From contig NZ_CP011072.1 in the NCBI RefSeq assembly GCF_001190925.1, positions 2,728,001 to 2,792,000 on the forward strand: 64,000 bases of DNA, in the 5' to 3' direction. Made by a program: the position numbers and the translations under genes. The notes beneath the pieces were generated by a model that did no database searches, was not told where the DNA came from, and saw only the letters and a program-made list of their open reading frames with translations. Positions 55,980 through 64,000 of this stretch are shown here, one piece after another. This DNA comes from Azoarcus sp. CIB. Lineage in GTDB: Bacteria > Pseudomonadota > Gammaproteobacteria > Burkholderiales > Rhodocyclaceae. Within the stretch, counting starts at the first letter, position 1. Each line of letters begins with the position of its first letter.

Positions 55980-56366
55980 TCAGATGGGTTTACTGACCAT
56001 GGCATAGGCGGAAAGCACGAGGGCTGCAATCTGAATCAATAGTGCGACTCTTCGCTTCCTGGCCTCATGTGCTGCGTCGAAAGTTTTTTTCGAAATGTTG
56101 GCAGCGATGCCGTGAACCACAAATGCCGCCAGCCCAATATAAGGAAATAGCATGGCGTGCCATGGCCCTACGGCTGTCACCGCCAAGCCGGTCAATCCTG
56201 CCAGCCCGGAAACTATTCGGTGAGCGATGTACGTCACCTTCGCTTGGCCGCCCAAGCCGCCAGAGGTTCTACGACTCCCATTCCAGGCCAGAACTGTCCA
56301 GACACCTGTCAGGAATATCGACAAGGCAGCGGTCAAAAGATGGCTATGCTTTAAGGCTAGATACAT
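55980..56366 (-). CDS. SirB-like small integral membrane protein
   Basis: The 128-residue protein has four hydrophobic segments (about residues 8-26, 45-66, 70-88, 107-124) and a basic loop (HEARKRRVAL). This is the size and layout of the SirB family of inner-membrane proteins, whose biochemical role is unknown. It lies upstream of ohrR on the same strand. The IS66 insertion lies 68 bases before its start and may have separated it from its native promoter. Confidence 0.65.
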   Translation of the reverse strand: MYLALKHSHLLTAALSIFLTGVWTVLAWNGSRRTSGGLGGQAKVTYIAHRIVSGLAGLTGLAVTAVGPWHAMLFPYIGLAAFVVHGIAANISKKTFDAAHEARKRRVALLIQIAALVLSAYAMVSKPI

Positions 56367-56464
56367 ATGGGTCCCCTATGGTCAACAGCATCCTTCTTCG
56401 ATAAGACAATTCGATTCGGCAACGCACGTGTAGCGTAAGCGTCCGCCCGAGACCGTCTTGACGC

Positions 56465-57049
56465 TCAGACCTTGATTTTGTGGAGGCGCAGATCGACCGC
56501 CGCGATGTCGAAGGCGGCCGGATCGAACGGTGCGCCGTACCATTCGAGCATGTCGTGGTGTTCAGGATGGTCCGGATCGGCCATTGCCGCGACGAAGTCG
56601 GCGTAGCCGGGTGCGCCGCCGACATCCTCAGGCGGGGTGGCGTTGGCGCCGCCAAGGCAGAGCGCCGTATCGAAGAGCGAGTCGGGTGGTAGGCGGCGTT
56701 CGACCTTGATGCGATGCTCCCAGTCGTCACCGAAGTCGTAGACGTAGCGGAAGGATTTGGCGCCGCCGAGCGCGGTCGCGAGCCGCACGCGTTGTTCGTT
56801 GCGAACGGGCTCGAAGTCGTAATCGGGATCGGGGACGCCATAGCGCTCGCCGGTGATCTCGAACTCGTGCAGATGGCAGTCGTGCCAGCCCATCACGGCC
56901 TGGATGACCTGATGCAGCTTCGGCAGCGTGATGGTTTCCGGGACCGCCACCCGACGCCAGATGGCCGGCTTGATCCTGGCTAGCTCGATCCGCAGTTGCA
57001 GCAGATGCGGCGCGGGTCGCGCCTTGGGAAGTCGTACAACAGTGCCCAT
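56465..57049 (-). CDS. Plasmid pRiA4b ORF-3-like protein, IS66 passenger
   Basis: The 194-residue protein has the family blocks LLQLRIELARIKPAIWRR, GWHDCHLHEFEI and YVYDFGDDWEHRI of PF07929. It lies inside the IS66 terminal repeats, two bases after the tnpC stop codon, so it moves with the element. The family is often found near or in mobile elements; no function is established to my knowledge. Confidence 0.88.
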   Translation of the reverse strand: MGTVVRLPKARPAPHLLQLRIELARIKPAIWRRVAVPETITLPKLHQVIQAVMGWHDCHLHEFEITGERYGVPDPDYDFEPVRNEQRVRLATALGGAKSFRYVYDFGDDWEHRIKVERRLPPDSLFDTALCLGGANATPPEDVGGAPGYADFVAAMADPDHPEHHDMLEWYGAPFDPAAFDIAAVDLRLHKIKV

Positions 57050-57051
57050 GG

Positions 57052-58581
57052 TCAGGCGGCCTTGCGCAGGGGGTCGGATTGGTCGCGGCCCAGATTCCAG
57101 GGCAGCAAGTCTTCGATCCGGTTGATCGGATGCTCGGCGATGCGTGCCAGCACGTCGCGTAGATACGCTTCCGGGTCGAGATCGTTGAGTTTGGCGGTGC
57201 CGATCAGGCTGTAGAGGGTCGCCGCGCGATTGCCTCCGGCATCCGAACCGCCGAAGAGGAAATTCTTTCTTCCCAAGGCCACCGCGCGCAGGGCGCGTTC
57301 GGCGGCATTGTTGTCGATTTCGATGCGACCGTCGTCTGCGTAGCGGACGAGCGCCTGCCAGTGGTTCAGGCCGTACTGGATCGCCTCGCTGATGCCGGAC
57401 TTGCGCGACACGCGCCGGCTCTGCGCTTCCAACCAAGCCCGCAAATCCTCCAGTAATGGACGCGCCTGGGCCTGCCGCACCACGCGGCGGATCGGCGGGA
57501 GTTCGCCGCGGACGCTCGCTTCGATCGCGTAGAGTTGACCGATCCGCGCGAGCGCCTCGGCAGCGATCGGCGAAGCCTGTGCCCGGTGCACATCGAAGAA
57601 CTTGCGTCTCAGATGGGCCCAGCAAGCGGCTTCCTGCACCTGCCCAGTCGCATAAATCGCATTGAAACCCGCATAGGCGTCGGCCTGCAGGATGCCGCAG
57701 AAGGCGCGAAGATGGCGCTGCGGGTGCTCGCCCTTGCGATTGGGCGAGTACGCGAACCACACCGCCGGAGGGTCATTGCTACCCGCCGGGCGATCGTCGC
57801 GTACGTAAGTCCATAACCGGGCAGTCTTGGTCCGTCCTTCGCCGGGCGCGAGCACCGGCAGCGGGGTGTCGTCGGCATGGACCTTGTCGGCGGCGAGCAC
57901 GTAGCGGCGCAGCGCCTCGACCAAGGGCGCGAGCAGTTGTGCCGATTGCCCGACCCAGTCGGCGAGCGTCGAGCGGTCGAGCTCGATGCCCGAGCGAGCA
58001 TAGATGGCGCTCTGCCGATACAACGGCAGGTGGTCACAGAACTTGCCCACCAGCACATGCGCGAGCAAGGCCGGCCCGGGCAGTCCGCGTTCGATCGGCC
58101 GCGCGGGTGCAGTCGCCTGCACGATGCACTCGCAACGCGAGCAGGCGAGCTTCGGGCGCACGTGCCGGATGACCTTGAAGTGGGCCGGCACGTACTCGAG
58201 CATCTCCGAGACGTCCTCGCCGAGCTTCACGAAGGTGCTGCCGCAGTCGGGGCAGTCGCCTTCGGCGGGCGCATGCTCGACCGTCTCACGCGGCAGGTGA
58301 TCGGGCAAGGGTTTGCGGGCGGGGCGTTTCGGTGACGACGCTGTGCCGGCGGTCGTGTCCGGCGAGACGTCTGCAGCGGCTTCGCGCCGGGCAGTCTCGA
58401 TGCCCTCAAGGGCGAGTTCGAGCTGGGCGAGCGTGCCGTCTAATTGTTCCGAGCGGCGACCGAACTGCATCCGGCGCAGCTTGGCAATGATGAAGTTCAG
58501 GCGCGCGATCTCGGCCTGCTGGGCCGTCACCAGGGCCTTGAGCACAGCCTGGTCATCGGGAAGGGGCGTCGTCGCGTGCAT
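57052..58581 (-). CDS. tnpC: IS66-family transposase TnpC
   Basis: The 509-residue protein has the N-terminal leucine-rich region ([20 protein letters not shown]), the zinc-finger-like CPDCGS and CSRCECI motifs, and the DDE core ([14 protein letters not shown]; the [19 protein letters not shown] block at the C-terminal end). It is full length and appears intact. Confidence 0.95.
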   Translation of the reverse strand: MHATTPLPDDQAVLKALVTAQQAEIARLNFIIAKLRRMQFGRRSEQLDGTLAQLELALEGIETARREAAADVSPDTTAGTASSPKRPARKPLPDHLPRETVEHAPAEGDCPDCGSTFVKLGEDVSEMLEYVPAHFKVIRHVRPKLACSRCECIVQATAPARPIERGLPGPALLAHVLVGKFCDHLPLYRQSAIYARSGIELDRSTLADWVGQSAQLLAPLVEALRRYVLAADKVHADDTPLPVLAPGEGRTKTARLWTYVRDDRPAGSNDPPAVWFAYSPNRKGEHPQRHLRAFCGILQADAYAGFNAIYATGQVQEAACWAHLRRKFFDVHRAQASPIAAEALARIGQLYAIEASVRGELPPIRRVVRQAQARPLLEDLRAWLEAQSRRVSRKSGISEAIQYGLNHWQALVRYADDGRIEIDNNAAERALRAVALGRKNFLFGGSDAGGNRAATLYSLIGTAKLNDLDPEAYLRDVLARIAEHPINRIEDLLPWNLGRDQSDPLRKAA

Positions 58582-58644
58582 GACGTGAGTCTACGCGATG
58601 CCGTGGCGTGTGAACAGCCTCCGGGGGGCGGCATGCTCCGATCT

Positions 58645-58992
58645 TCAGGCCGCGCAGTCGGGCTGCCAGGTCCGCTCGGGCCGACGCCAGTCGATGCCTT
58701 CGAGCAGCATCGACAGCTGCGCTGCGGTCAGATGCACCGCCCCCGCGGTCGCCTGCGGCCAGATGAAGCGCCCCCGTTCGAGGCGCTTCGCGAACAGGCA
58801 CAGCCCGTCGCCGCTCCACCACAGCAGTTTCACGAGATCGCCCCGCCGCCCGCGGAAGATGAAGACGTGCCCGGAGAACGGGTTCTCAGTGAGCGCCCCT
58901 TGCACGATCGCCGCCAGACCGTCCATGCCGCGACGCATGTCGGTCACGCCGGCCACAAGCCAGATGCGCGTGCCTGCCGGCAAGCCAATCAT
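58645..58992 (-). CDS. tnpB: IS66 Orf2 accessory protein TnpB
   Basis: The 115-residue protein matches IS66 Orf2, with IWLVAGVTDMRRGMDGLA, GHVFIFRGRRGDLVKLLWW and the C-terminal GIDWRRPERTW. It is needed with TnpA and TnpC for transposition. Its ATG overlaps the stop of tnpA. Confidence 0.95.
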   Translation of the reverse strand: MIGLPAGTRIWLVAGVTDMRRGMDGLAAIVQGALTENPFSGHVFIFRGRRGDLVKLLWWSGDGLCLFAKRLERGRFIWPQATAGAVHLTAAQLSMLLEGIDWRRPERTWQPDCAA

Positions 58993-59441
58993 GCCCGCTC
59001 GGCCAGACAGTCGAGGACCGTACGCAGTGCGTCGCGACTGACCTCGCCGAGCACCCGCACGGTCGCGCCGCCGATAACGATCTCGAGCGCGGCTGCCGGC
59101 TTGACGCTCTTCGACGCCAACTGCAGGCCGACTGTCGGCGACACGGTCATCACCGGCAGCAGTTTCGGCGCTTCACCCACACGCGGCCGAGGGGCCGCGT
59201 GATGCGCCGGGCCCGGCTCGCCGAACCACCCGGCACGGTAGTGACGACGCCATTTGAACAGCAGGTTCGCGTTGATGCCGTGTTCGAGGGCGAGCTTAGC
59301 CACCGAGACCCCCGGCTCGCAGGCGAGCGCGGCAAGGTGGCGTTTGAAGTCGATCGGGTAGTTCGGCCGCCCCTTGCGGGTCACCCGGGTGATGCTATTC
59401 GTGGCCAAAGTGGTCCCCACCAGAAATTTGGTGGGCACCAC
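58989..59441 (-). CDS. tnpA: IS66 Orf1 accessory protein TnpA
   Basis: The 150-residue protein has the helix-turn-helix (FKRHLAALACEPGVSVAKLA, then INANLLFKWRRHY) and a C-terminal tail with LEIVIGGATVRVLG, as in IS66 Orf1. The first ATG is used; a later start after residue 10 cannot be ruled out. The gene overlaps tnpB by four bases. Confidence 0.9.
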   Translation of the reverse strand: MVPTKFLVGTTLATNSITRVTRKGRPNYPIDFKRHLAALACEPGVSVAKLALEHGINANLLFKWRRHYRAGWFGEPGPAHHAAPRPRVGEAPKLLPVMTVSPTVGLQLASKSVKPAAALEIVIGGATVRVLGEVSRDALRTVLDCLAERA

Positions 59442-59550
59442 TCTGGGCGATCCCTGTCACCAACGAAAGACGGTGATGGGCGGACGCTTACCGTGTAGCG
59501 CTTACCGAATCGACTGATCGCGTTCGATCATGAATGTATTCAATGTGCAC

Positions 59551-60181
59551 CTATTTGGGGCCTTCGACTCCGGCAGTCGATATTTTCTTCAATACTTCGC
59601 CAAGATCCTGAAGTGCCTTTTTGTCGGTTTCGTTCAGTTGATTGGGTGGAGAACACCGGGGATCGCTGAGCTGGAGTGCCCTAATCATCGCTTCTGTCAG
59701 GGGGATAGTCTGGCAGCCGTGGTTTTTTCGCAAACGAGATCCCATTGCGGTTTGGCTCGCACGTGGCACGCAAAACAATTTCCACCAAAGCGGTTGACCA
59801 CATCCGTATAGCCACGTTTTCGGATCTTTGTGCCATTGGCATCAACGTCTAGTTCAAAAAATTCCCAGTCGTGTGTCTGTGGGTTTGTGCCCTTTGGCTG
59901 CTTAACCATGGCTTCGCCCGGAATTAACTGAACCACCGAACCCGGCGGATATTTGCCACCTTTATTGGATTTGGCGACAGCAACGGTTTCGCTCAGTGTC
60001 CCGGGCAGACTGGCGACGTAAAATCCACGCACCGGTGTCAGTTTTGTGATGCACTGGAAAGAGCTGTCGCCTACAGGGATGGATTCATTCTTGGACTTGT
60101 CGGCAAATGCGGGGACGACCAGTACAGTTGAAAGGCAAGACCCAATAGACCCAATAAGAGCTCTCTTTGATTGAACATCAT
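59551..60181 (-). pseudogene. Exported haem-binding (cytochrome P460-like) protein gene, frameshifted
   Basis: A signal peptide (SIGSCLSTVLVVPAFA) and a domain with FYVASLPGTLSETVAV, HDWEFFELDVDANG and the haem motif CFACH are read in one frame. After a run of six A residues at about 59725-59730 the protein continues in another frame (HGCQTIPLTEAMIRALQLSD to the stop at 59551). One extra A would join them. The only start with a good ribosome site, ATGATG at 60181 behind AAAGGAAATT, is also out of frame, and an AGAGAG repeat near 60160 could account for that. Decay or sequencing error is possible. Confidence 0.7.
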
Positions 60182-60334
60182 AATTTCCTTTGCAGAGAGA
60201 GGTAAGCAATGGCGCCATTCACCTCGATCTTGGCGAACAGCATCCGAAAGCCGCAGGGGCGATGCGCATGCGTCGACGCCATCGACGACCCAGCACCAGC
60301 AGTTCGTTAGGCCTCTGGCACTACTGTTCTGTTA

Positions 60335-60760
60335 TCAGCGTGTATGCACTGACAGCACAACGTCGATATTTCCCTTCGTCGCGTTCGAGTACGGGCAGAT
60401 CTTGTGCGCCTCGGCGACGATTTCCTCGGCATTGGCCTGGTCGACGCCAGCGATGGTCACATCCAGCGCGACGGTCAGGCCGAAGCCGCCACTACCGTTC
60501 GGGGCCATGCCCACAGTGGCGACTACCTCAATGTCGTTGTCCCGGACCTTCGTCTCTTTGTTGCGCGTGCCGTGGATGACGGCATTGCCGAAGCAGGCCG
60601 CGTAACCCGCCGCGAACAGTTGCTCGGGATTCGTCGCACCGCCTTTGCCCCCAAGCCCAGAAGGCAAGGCTAGTTGCAGGTTCAGCAGACCATCGTCGCT
60701 GAGCACAGTGCCGTTGCGGCCTCCGACGGCGGTGACCTTGGTGGAATACAGCACACTCAT
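60335..60760 (-). CDS. ohr: Organic hydroperoxide resistance protein Ohr (OsmC family)
   Basis: The 141-residue protein has the two active cysteines of Ohr, Cys56 (YAACFGNAV) and Cys122 (KICPYSNAT). It reduces organic peroxides in the cytoplasm using lipoylated proteins. The start at 60760 follows GGAGAGAAC. The palindromic OhrR site lies 40 bases upstream. Peroxide defence fits a habitat of hydrocarbon oxidation. Confidence 0.95.
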   Translation of the reverse strand: MSVLYSTKVTAVGGRNGTVLSDDGLLNLQLALPSGLGGKGGATNPEQLFAAGYAACFGNAVIHGTRNKETKVRDNDIEVVATVGMAPNGSGGFGLTVALDVTIAGVDQANAEEIVAEAHKICPYSNATKGNIDVVLSVHTR

Positions 60761-60799
60761 AATGTTCTCTCCTAAAAGTTGGTTAAGTCCAGAATGTAC

Positions 60800-60820
60800 G
60801 CTAGCGATTATATCGCTAGC
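60800..60820. promoter_or_regulatory. OhrR operator upstream of ohr
   Basis: The palindrome GCTAGCGAT-TAT-ATCGCTAGC lies 40 bases before the ohr start and matches the site before ohrR (55834-55850) in both arms. Confidence 0.85.
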
Positions 60821-60851
60821 TAACATAAATGCAATGGCAAGGCTTAGCCAT

Positions 60852-62277
60852 TCAGATCGACATCCCCCGTTGACGGCCAACCTCCCACGACACCCCGCTA
60901 CCGCGCACCGTCGCGGCGATCTGCTGACCCAACCGCTGCTCGATTACCGGCTTCCACGGTACTAGGCTGAACCCCATGCCGTCATCAAGCATCGCGTAGC
61001 GCCCGCTGGCAAACATCATGCTGCGCCGGTAGATACCGCTCACGCGCTGCCCCTCGGACACCGGCCGATGCTCAAGGCCAGTTTCCGCCGCGATGTCCTG
61101 CCTAACCTTTACCAGCTCGCGCCCGCGTAGCGTGGCCAATAGATTGCGCGCCAGAATCACGCGGTGGCCGCGCCGCTCGGCTAGCCCTTGCTCGGTCAGA
61201 AAATCGGCGCGCTGTTGCAGTGCGTCCTTGGCCTCGCTGCCAAAGCCCAGGTCGCCCAGCCCCTTGCCGCCGCCGATCAACTGCTGATCCAGCCAGGTCG
61301 CGCCGATTACGCGGGTCTGCCGCTCGATGGGCAGGTGCGATTTCAGCTCCACTGCGACGCCGCCGCTCAGGCGCTGGACGTCGTATTGGCGGCCTCGCTC
61401 GGCCAGGTCGCTGGGCACACGCCAGACGCCCTCGGCGATGCGCTCCACGATGTCGGCGCGACGCAGGGCCTCCAGCCGGCGCACGTGCGCCGCCACCACC
61501 TCGCGCGGGTCACGGTCGGGCGTGGCCTGGCCTTGGGCGAGCGCAAGGTGATGGTCGGTGCGATAGATGCCGTCGGCAGCCAGCGCGGCGATGTTCCGGT
61601 CGGCAGCGCGCAGGTCGGCCGAGCCTTTCAGCTCCACCACAGCGCCGGTCGGGTATTGCTCCAGTTCCGATCGCGGCGGTAGCGCAACGTAGTGCGCCTT
61701 GCCATCGGTCCCGTCGATGACCAGATAGCCTTTGTCATGCAGCTCGTCGGCCACGCCCTTGCCGACCACTCGGCCGACGATGGCGCGGCCTTCCTCGCCG
61801 GGCTGGAACACGACCATCTCGCGCTGTTTGCCGCTCATGGAACGTTGCATGGTGCGGATGATGTCGCCGCGCTCGCCCATGGCCCGCAGGGTCGGCTCGG
61901 CCTCGGCAAGGATGGCCCAGACACCGGGCTGCTGCTCGGTCGCCAAGCCCATGCGCCGCAAACGCTGCAGACGGCCGATCAGCATCTGCCGCTGGCGTTG
62001 CAGCCGGGGTGAGGCCAGCGTCTCCGGCAGGACCAGGCCGTCCACTGCTTCGCGCTGCAAGGTGCGTTCCAATCCCGTCCACCGCTCCTGATCGACTTCG
62101 CGTTGCATGGCGCGCTGGATCTCCAACTCGGTGCGCGGCCCCAGCCATTCAGTTGCCAGTTCGGCGGCTCGGCGGCGCATCCCCTCGGCGATGTAGTCGC
62201 GGGAGATGATGAGGTCTTTGCCGGTGTCGTCCTTGCCGCGCAGGACGACGTGCGTGTGTGTGGAGCTGTCCCCGTTT
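60852..62277 (-). pseudogene. 5'-truncated relaxase (DUF3363 type) from a conjugative element
   Basis: The frame is open from about 62277 and starts within a relaxase core (SSTHTHVVLRGKDDTGKDLI, then SRDYIAEGMRRRAAELA). It continues through the DUF3363 C-terminal region to 60852. The N-terminal part with the catalytic tyrosine is missing; the sequence changes abruptly near 62280 to the tail of the VOC gene. Relaxases of this type belong to integrative conjugative elements such as the Tn4371 group. An internal ATG at 62180 could still give 442 residues, but without the nicking site. Confidence 0.8.
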
Positions 62278-62288
62278 GATGGACGCCA

Positions 62289-63287
62289 TCAAGGGCACTG
62301 CGGACGCGCTTTCCAGTTGCCGAAAGGGTTGAAAATGAAGTCGTCGATATTGCTTGCAAAGGCTTCGGTCAATTCCATATGGAAGCCGAGCCTTGGCATC
62401 AGATCAACGATCCGCTGCGGAGCGAGATGTTCCGGCAGGTTCTCGCGACCGACCAGTTTGCCGAAATCGAGGGAGAAACTGCGCAGATCCTGCACATCCT
62501 GTCGCGCCAGCGCCGCCACGGTCGCGGGCATGTCGCGCACCAGCCAGGTGATGTTGTGAATGGCGCGGCCTCGGCGCGCCAGCAATTGCGCCCAGGGGGA
62601 GTCCTCTGTCTTCGGGCGGCAGTATTGAAGAACCACATTGCCCAGATTCACATGGACGATATCGAGGGAACCCAGGCTACTGAGAAATTGAGCGAAGCTG
62701 CTCTCGACCTTCCCGGAGCCGAACAACCGCTGCAACAGCGCGCAGGGATCGTCCAGATCATCGACGGCGAGTTCGACATGCAAAAGGGGGGACAAATTAC
62801 CGAACAGCGCATCGCCCGGCGGCTCATCGTCGCCCGCAACCTTCGAACTGCCGCTGGCGCCCTCGATCAGCTCGATGTTGAAGCCGAGACGCTCCATCGT
62901 CGCAAACACACAGACCGGCGCCTCGACTGGACCTGTGGCGGCCTGCAACACAATGTCCGAGCGTTCGAGGATGGCGATGCCCTCCTGCGCAAGTTCAGTC
63001 ACCGCGGACGCCAGGTCCTCGACGAAAAACGCCAAGCCATCAACCTGCGGCCCCTGATCCTTGAGTTGCCGATGAAGTCGTGTGCCCGCCGGCCCCGGCT
63101 GGATGAACTGCAGCCGGACGTCACCGAGCCCCGCATGCAATATCCGCGTCGCACTCTCCTGTTGCAAAGATGAAGATACCCGTTTCAACACCGGGGCGTC
63201 GAAAACATCGCCGAGCAAGCGCACCGCGGCATCGGCGTCATCCACAATGGCTCTGATATGGCTCAGGGCCGAGAGTCGTACCGACAT
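62289..63287 (-). CDS. Two-domain VOC (glyoxalase-fold) protein
   Basis: The 332-residue protein has two VOC modules (ALSHIRAIVDDADAAVRLLG at the start, LLHVELAVDDLDDPCALLQR near residue 170). Candidate metal ligands are the histidines of LSHIR and LLHVE and the glutamates of IELIEG and MELTE. Family members include epimerases, dioxygenases and isomerases; no specific role can be given. It is 39 bases after the enoyl-CoA hydratase gene and likely in one operon with it. Confidence 0.8.
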   Translation of the reverse strand: MSVRLSALSHIRAIVDDADAAVRLLGDVFDAPVLKRVSSSLQQESATRILHAGLGDVRLQFIQPGPAGTRLHRQLKDQGPQVDGLAFFVEDLASAVTELAQEGIAILERSDIVLQAATGPVEAPVCVFATMERLGFNIELIEGASGSSKVAGDDEPPGDALFGNLSPLLHVELAVDDLDDPCALLQRLFGSGKVESSFAQFLSSLGSLDIVHVNLGNVVLQYCRPKTEDSPWAQLLARRGRAIHNITWLVRDMPATVAALARQDVQDLRSFSLDFGKLVGRENLPEHLAPQRIVDLMPRLGFHMELTEAFASNIDDFIFNPFGNWKARPQCP

Positions 63288-63326
63288 GTACCCTCCTTTT
63301 TCAATCCAGGCCAGCCCGGTGTTCGC

Positions 63327-64000
63327 CTACCCTGTCGTAGCGTAACGGGGCTGGCGTTTTTCGATGAACGCCATCATGGCTTCGCGGAAATCCTCGCCAT
63401 GGGCGCACAGGGTCTGGTTGCGGTCTTCCATGGCGATCACCGCTTCCAGGCTCTGGCCGTCGATGGCGTGGCCCAGCGCCTCCTTGGTCAGGCGCAGACC
63501 GAGCGGCGAAGCCCTCAACATGTCTTCTATCAGGGCATTGGCTTCCCCATCGAGTTGTTCCGACTCGACCACACGGCTAACCAGCCCCAGTTCGTAAGCG
63601 CGCTGCGCATCGATGAAGCGCCCGGTCAGCATGTATTCTGCGGCAACCGAGCTGCCCACCATGCGCGGCAGGAAATAGCTGAGCCCCATGTCGCAGGCGC
63701 TGAAGCCGATGCGGATAAACGCAGCGTTCATGCGCAGGCTGGGTGTGGCGATACGCACATCCGTCGCCAGGGCCAGGGCGAATCCACCGCCGCAAGCTGG
63801 CCCGTTGAGCAGGCCGATGATCGGTTGCGGGCAGCGGCGCATGGCGATGGCGATGTCGCGGTAGCGGCGGGTCGCCGCCAAGCCCTCCGACACCGAAAGG
63901 GTGCCGGCCTGCTCGCCATGCTCGGTCAGATCGAGCCCGGCACAGAAGGCCCGGCCCGCGCCACGCATGACCACGACGCGAATATCCTCGCGGGTGTACA
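63327..64000 (-). CDS. Enoyl-CoA hydratase/isomerase family protein, partial (N-terminus outside window)
   Basis: The visible 220 or so residues hold the crotonase core: RGAGRAFCAGLDL, LNGPACGGGFALALATDVRI and FIRIGFSACDMGLSYFLPRM. The usual catalytic glutamate positions read GGGFALA and SACDMGLS, so an isomerase or other crotonase activity is as likely as hydration. The gene runs off the window edge at its 5' end. Confidence 0.88.
   Translation of the reverse strand, partial: YTREDIRVVVMRGAGRAFCAGLDLTEHGEQAGTLSVSEGLAATRRYRDIAIAMRRCPQPIIGLLNGPACGGGFALALATDVRIATPSLRMNAAFIRIGFSACDMGLSYFLPRMVGSSVAAEYMLTGRFIDAQRAYELGLVSRVVESEQLDGEANALIEDMLRASPLGLRLTKEALGHAIDGQSLEAVIAMEDRNQTLCAHGEDFREAMMAFIEKRQPRYATTG

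Larger units (their letters stand above)
56435..59491 (-). mobile_element. Complete IS66-family insertion sequence with passenger gene
   Basis: The 3057-base element has 25-base imperfect terminal repeats starting GTAAGCGTCCGCCC (56435-56459 and 59467-59491; three mismatches). It is flanked by an exact 8-base duplication CGTGTAGC (56427-56434 and 59492-59499), the IS66 hallmark. It encodes the three standard IS66 proteins plus a pRiA4b ORF-3-like protein. The intact duplication indicates a fairly recent insertion. Confidence 0.95.

Noticed and set aside
59551-59778. Separate 75-residue gene
   Set aside because: It is the shifted C-terminal part of the haem protein gene; its N-terminal codons duplicate the CHVRAKP region in another frame.
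1-64000. CRISPR arrays, tRNA or rRNA genes
   Set aside because: No regularly spaced repeats, cloverleaf-like sequence or rRNA-like stretch was seen on reading; this was by eye, not by a covariance search.

Overview
The window is a high-GC, densely packed bacterial catabolic region. Gene content (DUF1302/DUF1329 pair, fused indolepyruvate-type oxidoreductase, Rieske oxygenase, many SDR, acyl-CoA and CoA-transferase genes) suggests a betaproteobacterial degrader, perhaps of the Azoarcus/Aromatoleum/Thauera group. This is an inference from gene families; no rRNA or other marker gene is present.

Region 1 (1-31.7 kb) looks like an aromatic-compound degradation island. On the minus strand, an operon from 7462 to 2521 encodes an amidohydrolase, a FAH-family enzyme, a 3-hydroxyacyl-CoA dehydrogenase, a thiolase and an SDR. 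It is followed by an exported DUF1302 barrel and a DUF1329 protein cut by the window edge. A second minus-strand operon from 17064 to 10116 encodes an SDR, a FAH-family enzyme, both subunits of a Rieske dioxygenase, an MFS transporter, a [2Fe-2S] ferredoxin and a ferredoxin reductase. Divergent from it is a DUF35 protein with a translationally coupled SCPx-type thiolase. A plus-strand set (20916-25804) has a 3Fe-4S-type ferredoxin, an SDR, an extradiol dioxygenase, a USP-hemerythrin fusion and an MFS-ABM fusion. A minus-strand operon (31706-26372) encodes a fused indolepyruvate-type ferredoxin oxidoreductase and both ETF subunits. Together the genes fit ring dihydroxylation, rearomatisation, meta-cleavage and CoA-dependent side-chain or ring-fission product breakdown. 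No CoA ligase and no alpha/beta-hydrolase for the cleavage product was found. A TetR gene (7647-8348) lies beside a near-perfect palindrome, and related 19-bp sites (ACAGAT-N7-ATCTGT type) occur before the other main operons, suggesting one regulon.

Region 2 (31.8-52.5 kb) starts with a LysR gene and a decayed IS5-like transposase, then a mostly plus-strand acyl-CoA pathway. It has two CaiB-type CoA transferases/racemases, two acyl-CoA dehydrogenases, two aminoglycoside-phosphotransferase-like kinases, five dehydrogenases (four SDR, one zinc ADH), an enoyl-CoA hydratase-like protein, an MFS carrier and a nitroreductase. A 918-residue MalT-type LuxR regulator and an acyltransferase are embedded on the minus strand. 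The kinase/dehydrogenase pairs resemble the split parts of ACAD10/ACAD11 and suggest metabolism of hydroxyacyl-CoAs through phosphorylated intermediates.

Region 3 (52.5-62.3 kb) is a mobile-element graveyard. It holds an IS66 orfA remnant, a dead IS4-family element with intact ends, a stretch that may be part of a group II intron, a complete 3.06-kb IS66-family element with an 8-bp target duplication and a pRiA4b ORF-3 passenger gene, and a 5'-truncated relaxase from a conjugative element. Among these sit an organic-hydroperoxide locus (ohrR and ohr, 4.5 kb apart but with matching operators), a SirB-like membrane protein and a frameshifted haem protein gene.

Region 4 (62.3-64 kb) returns to catabolism with a two-domain VOC protein and an enoyl-CoA hydratase cut by the window edge.
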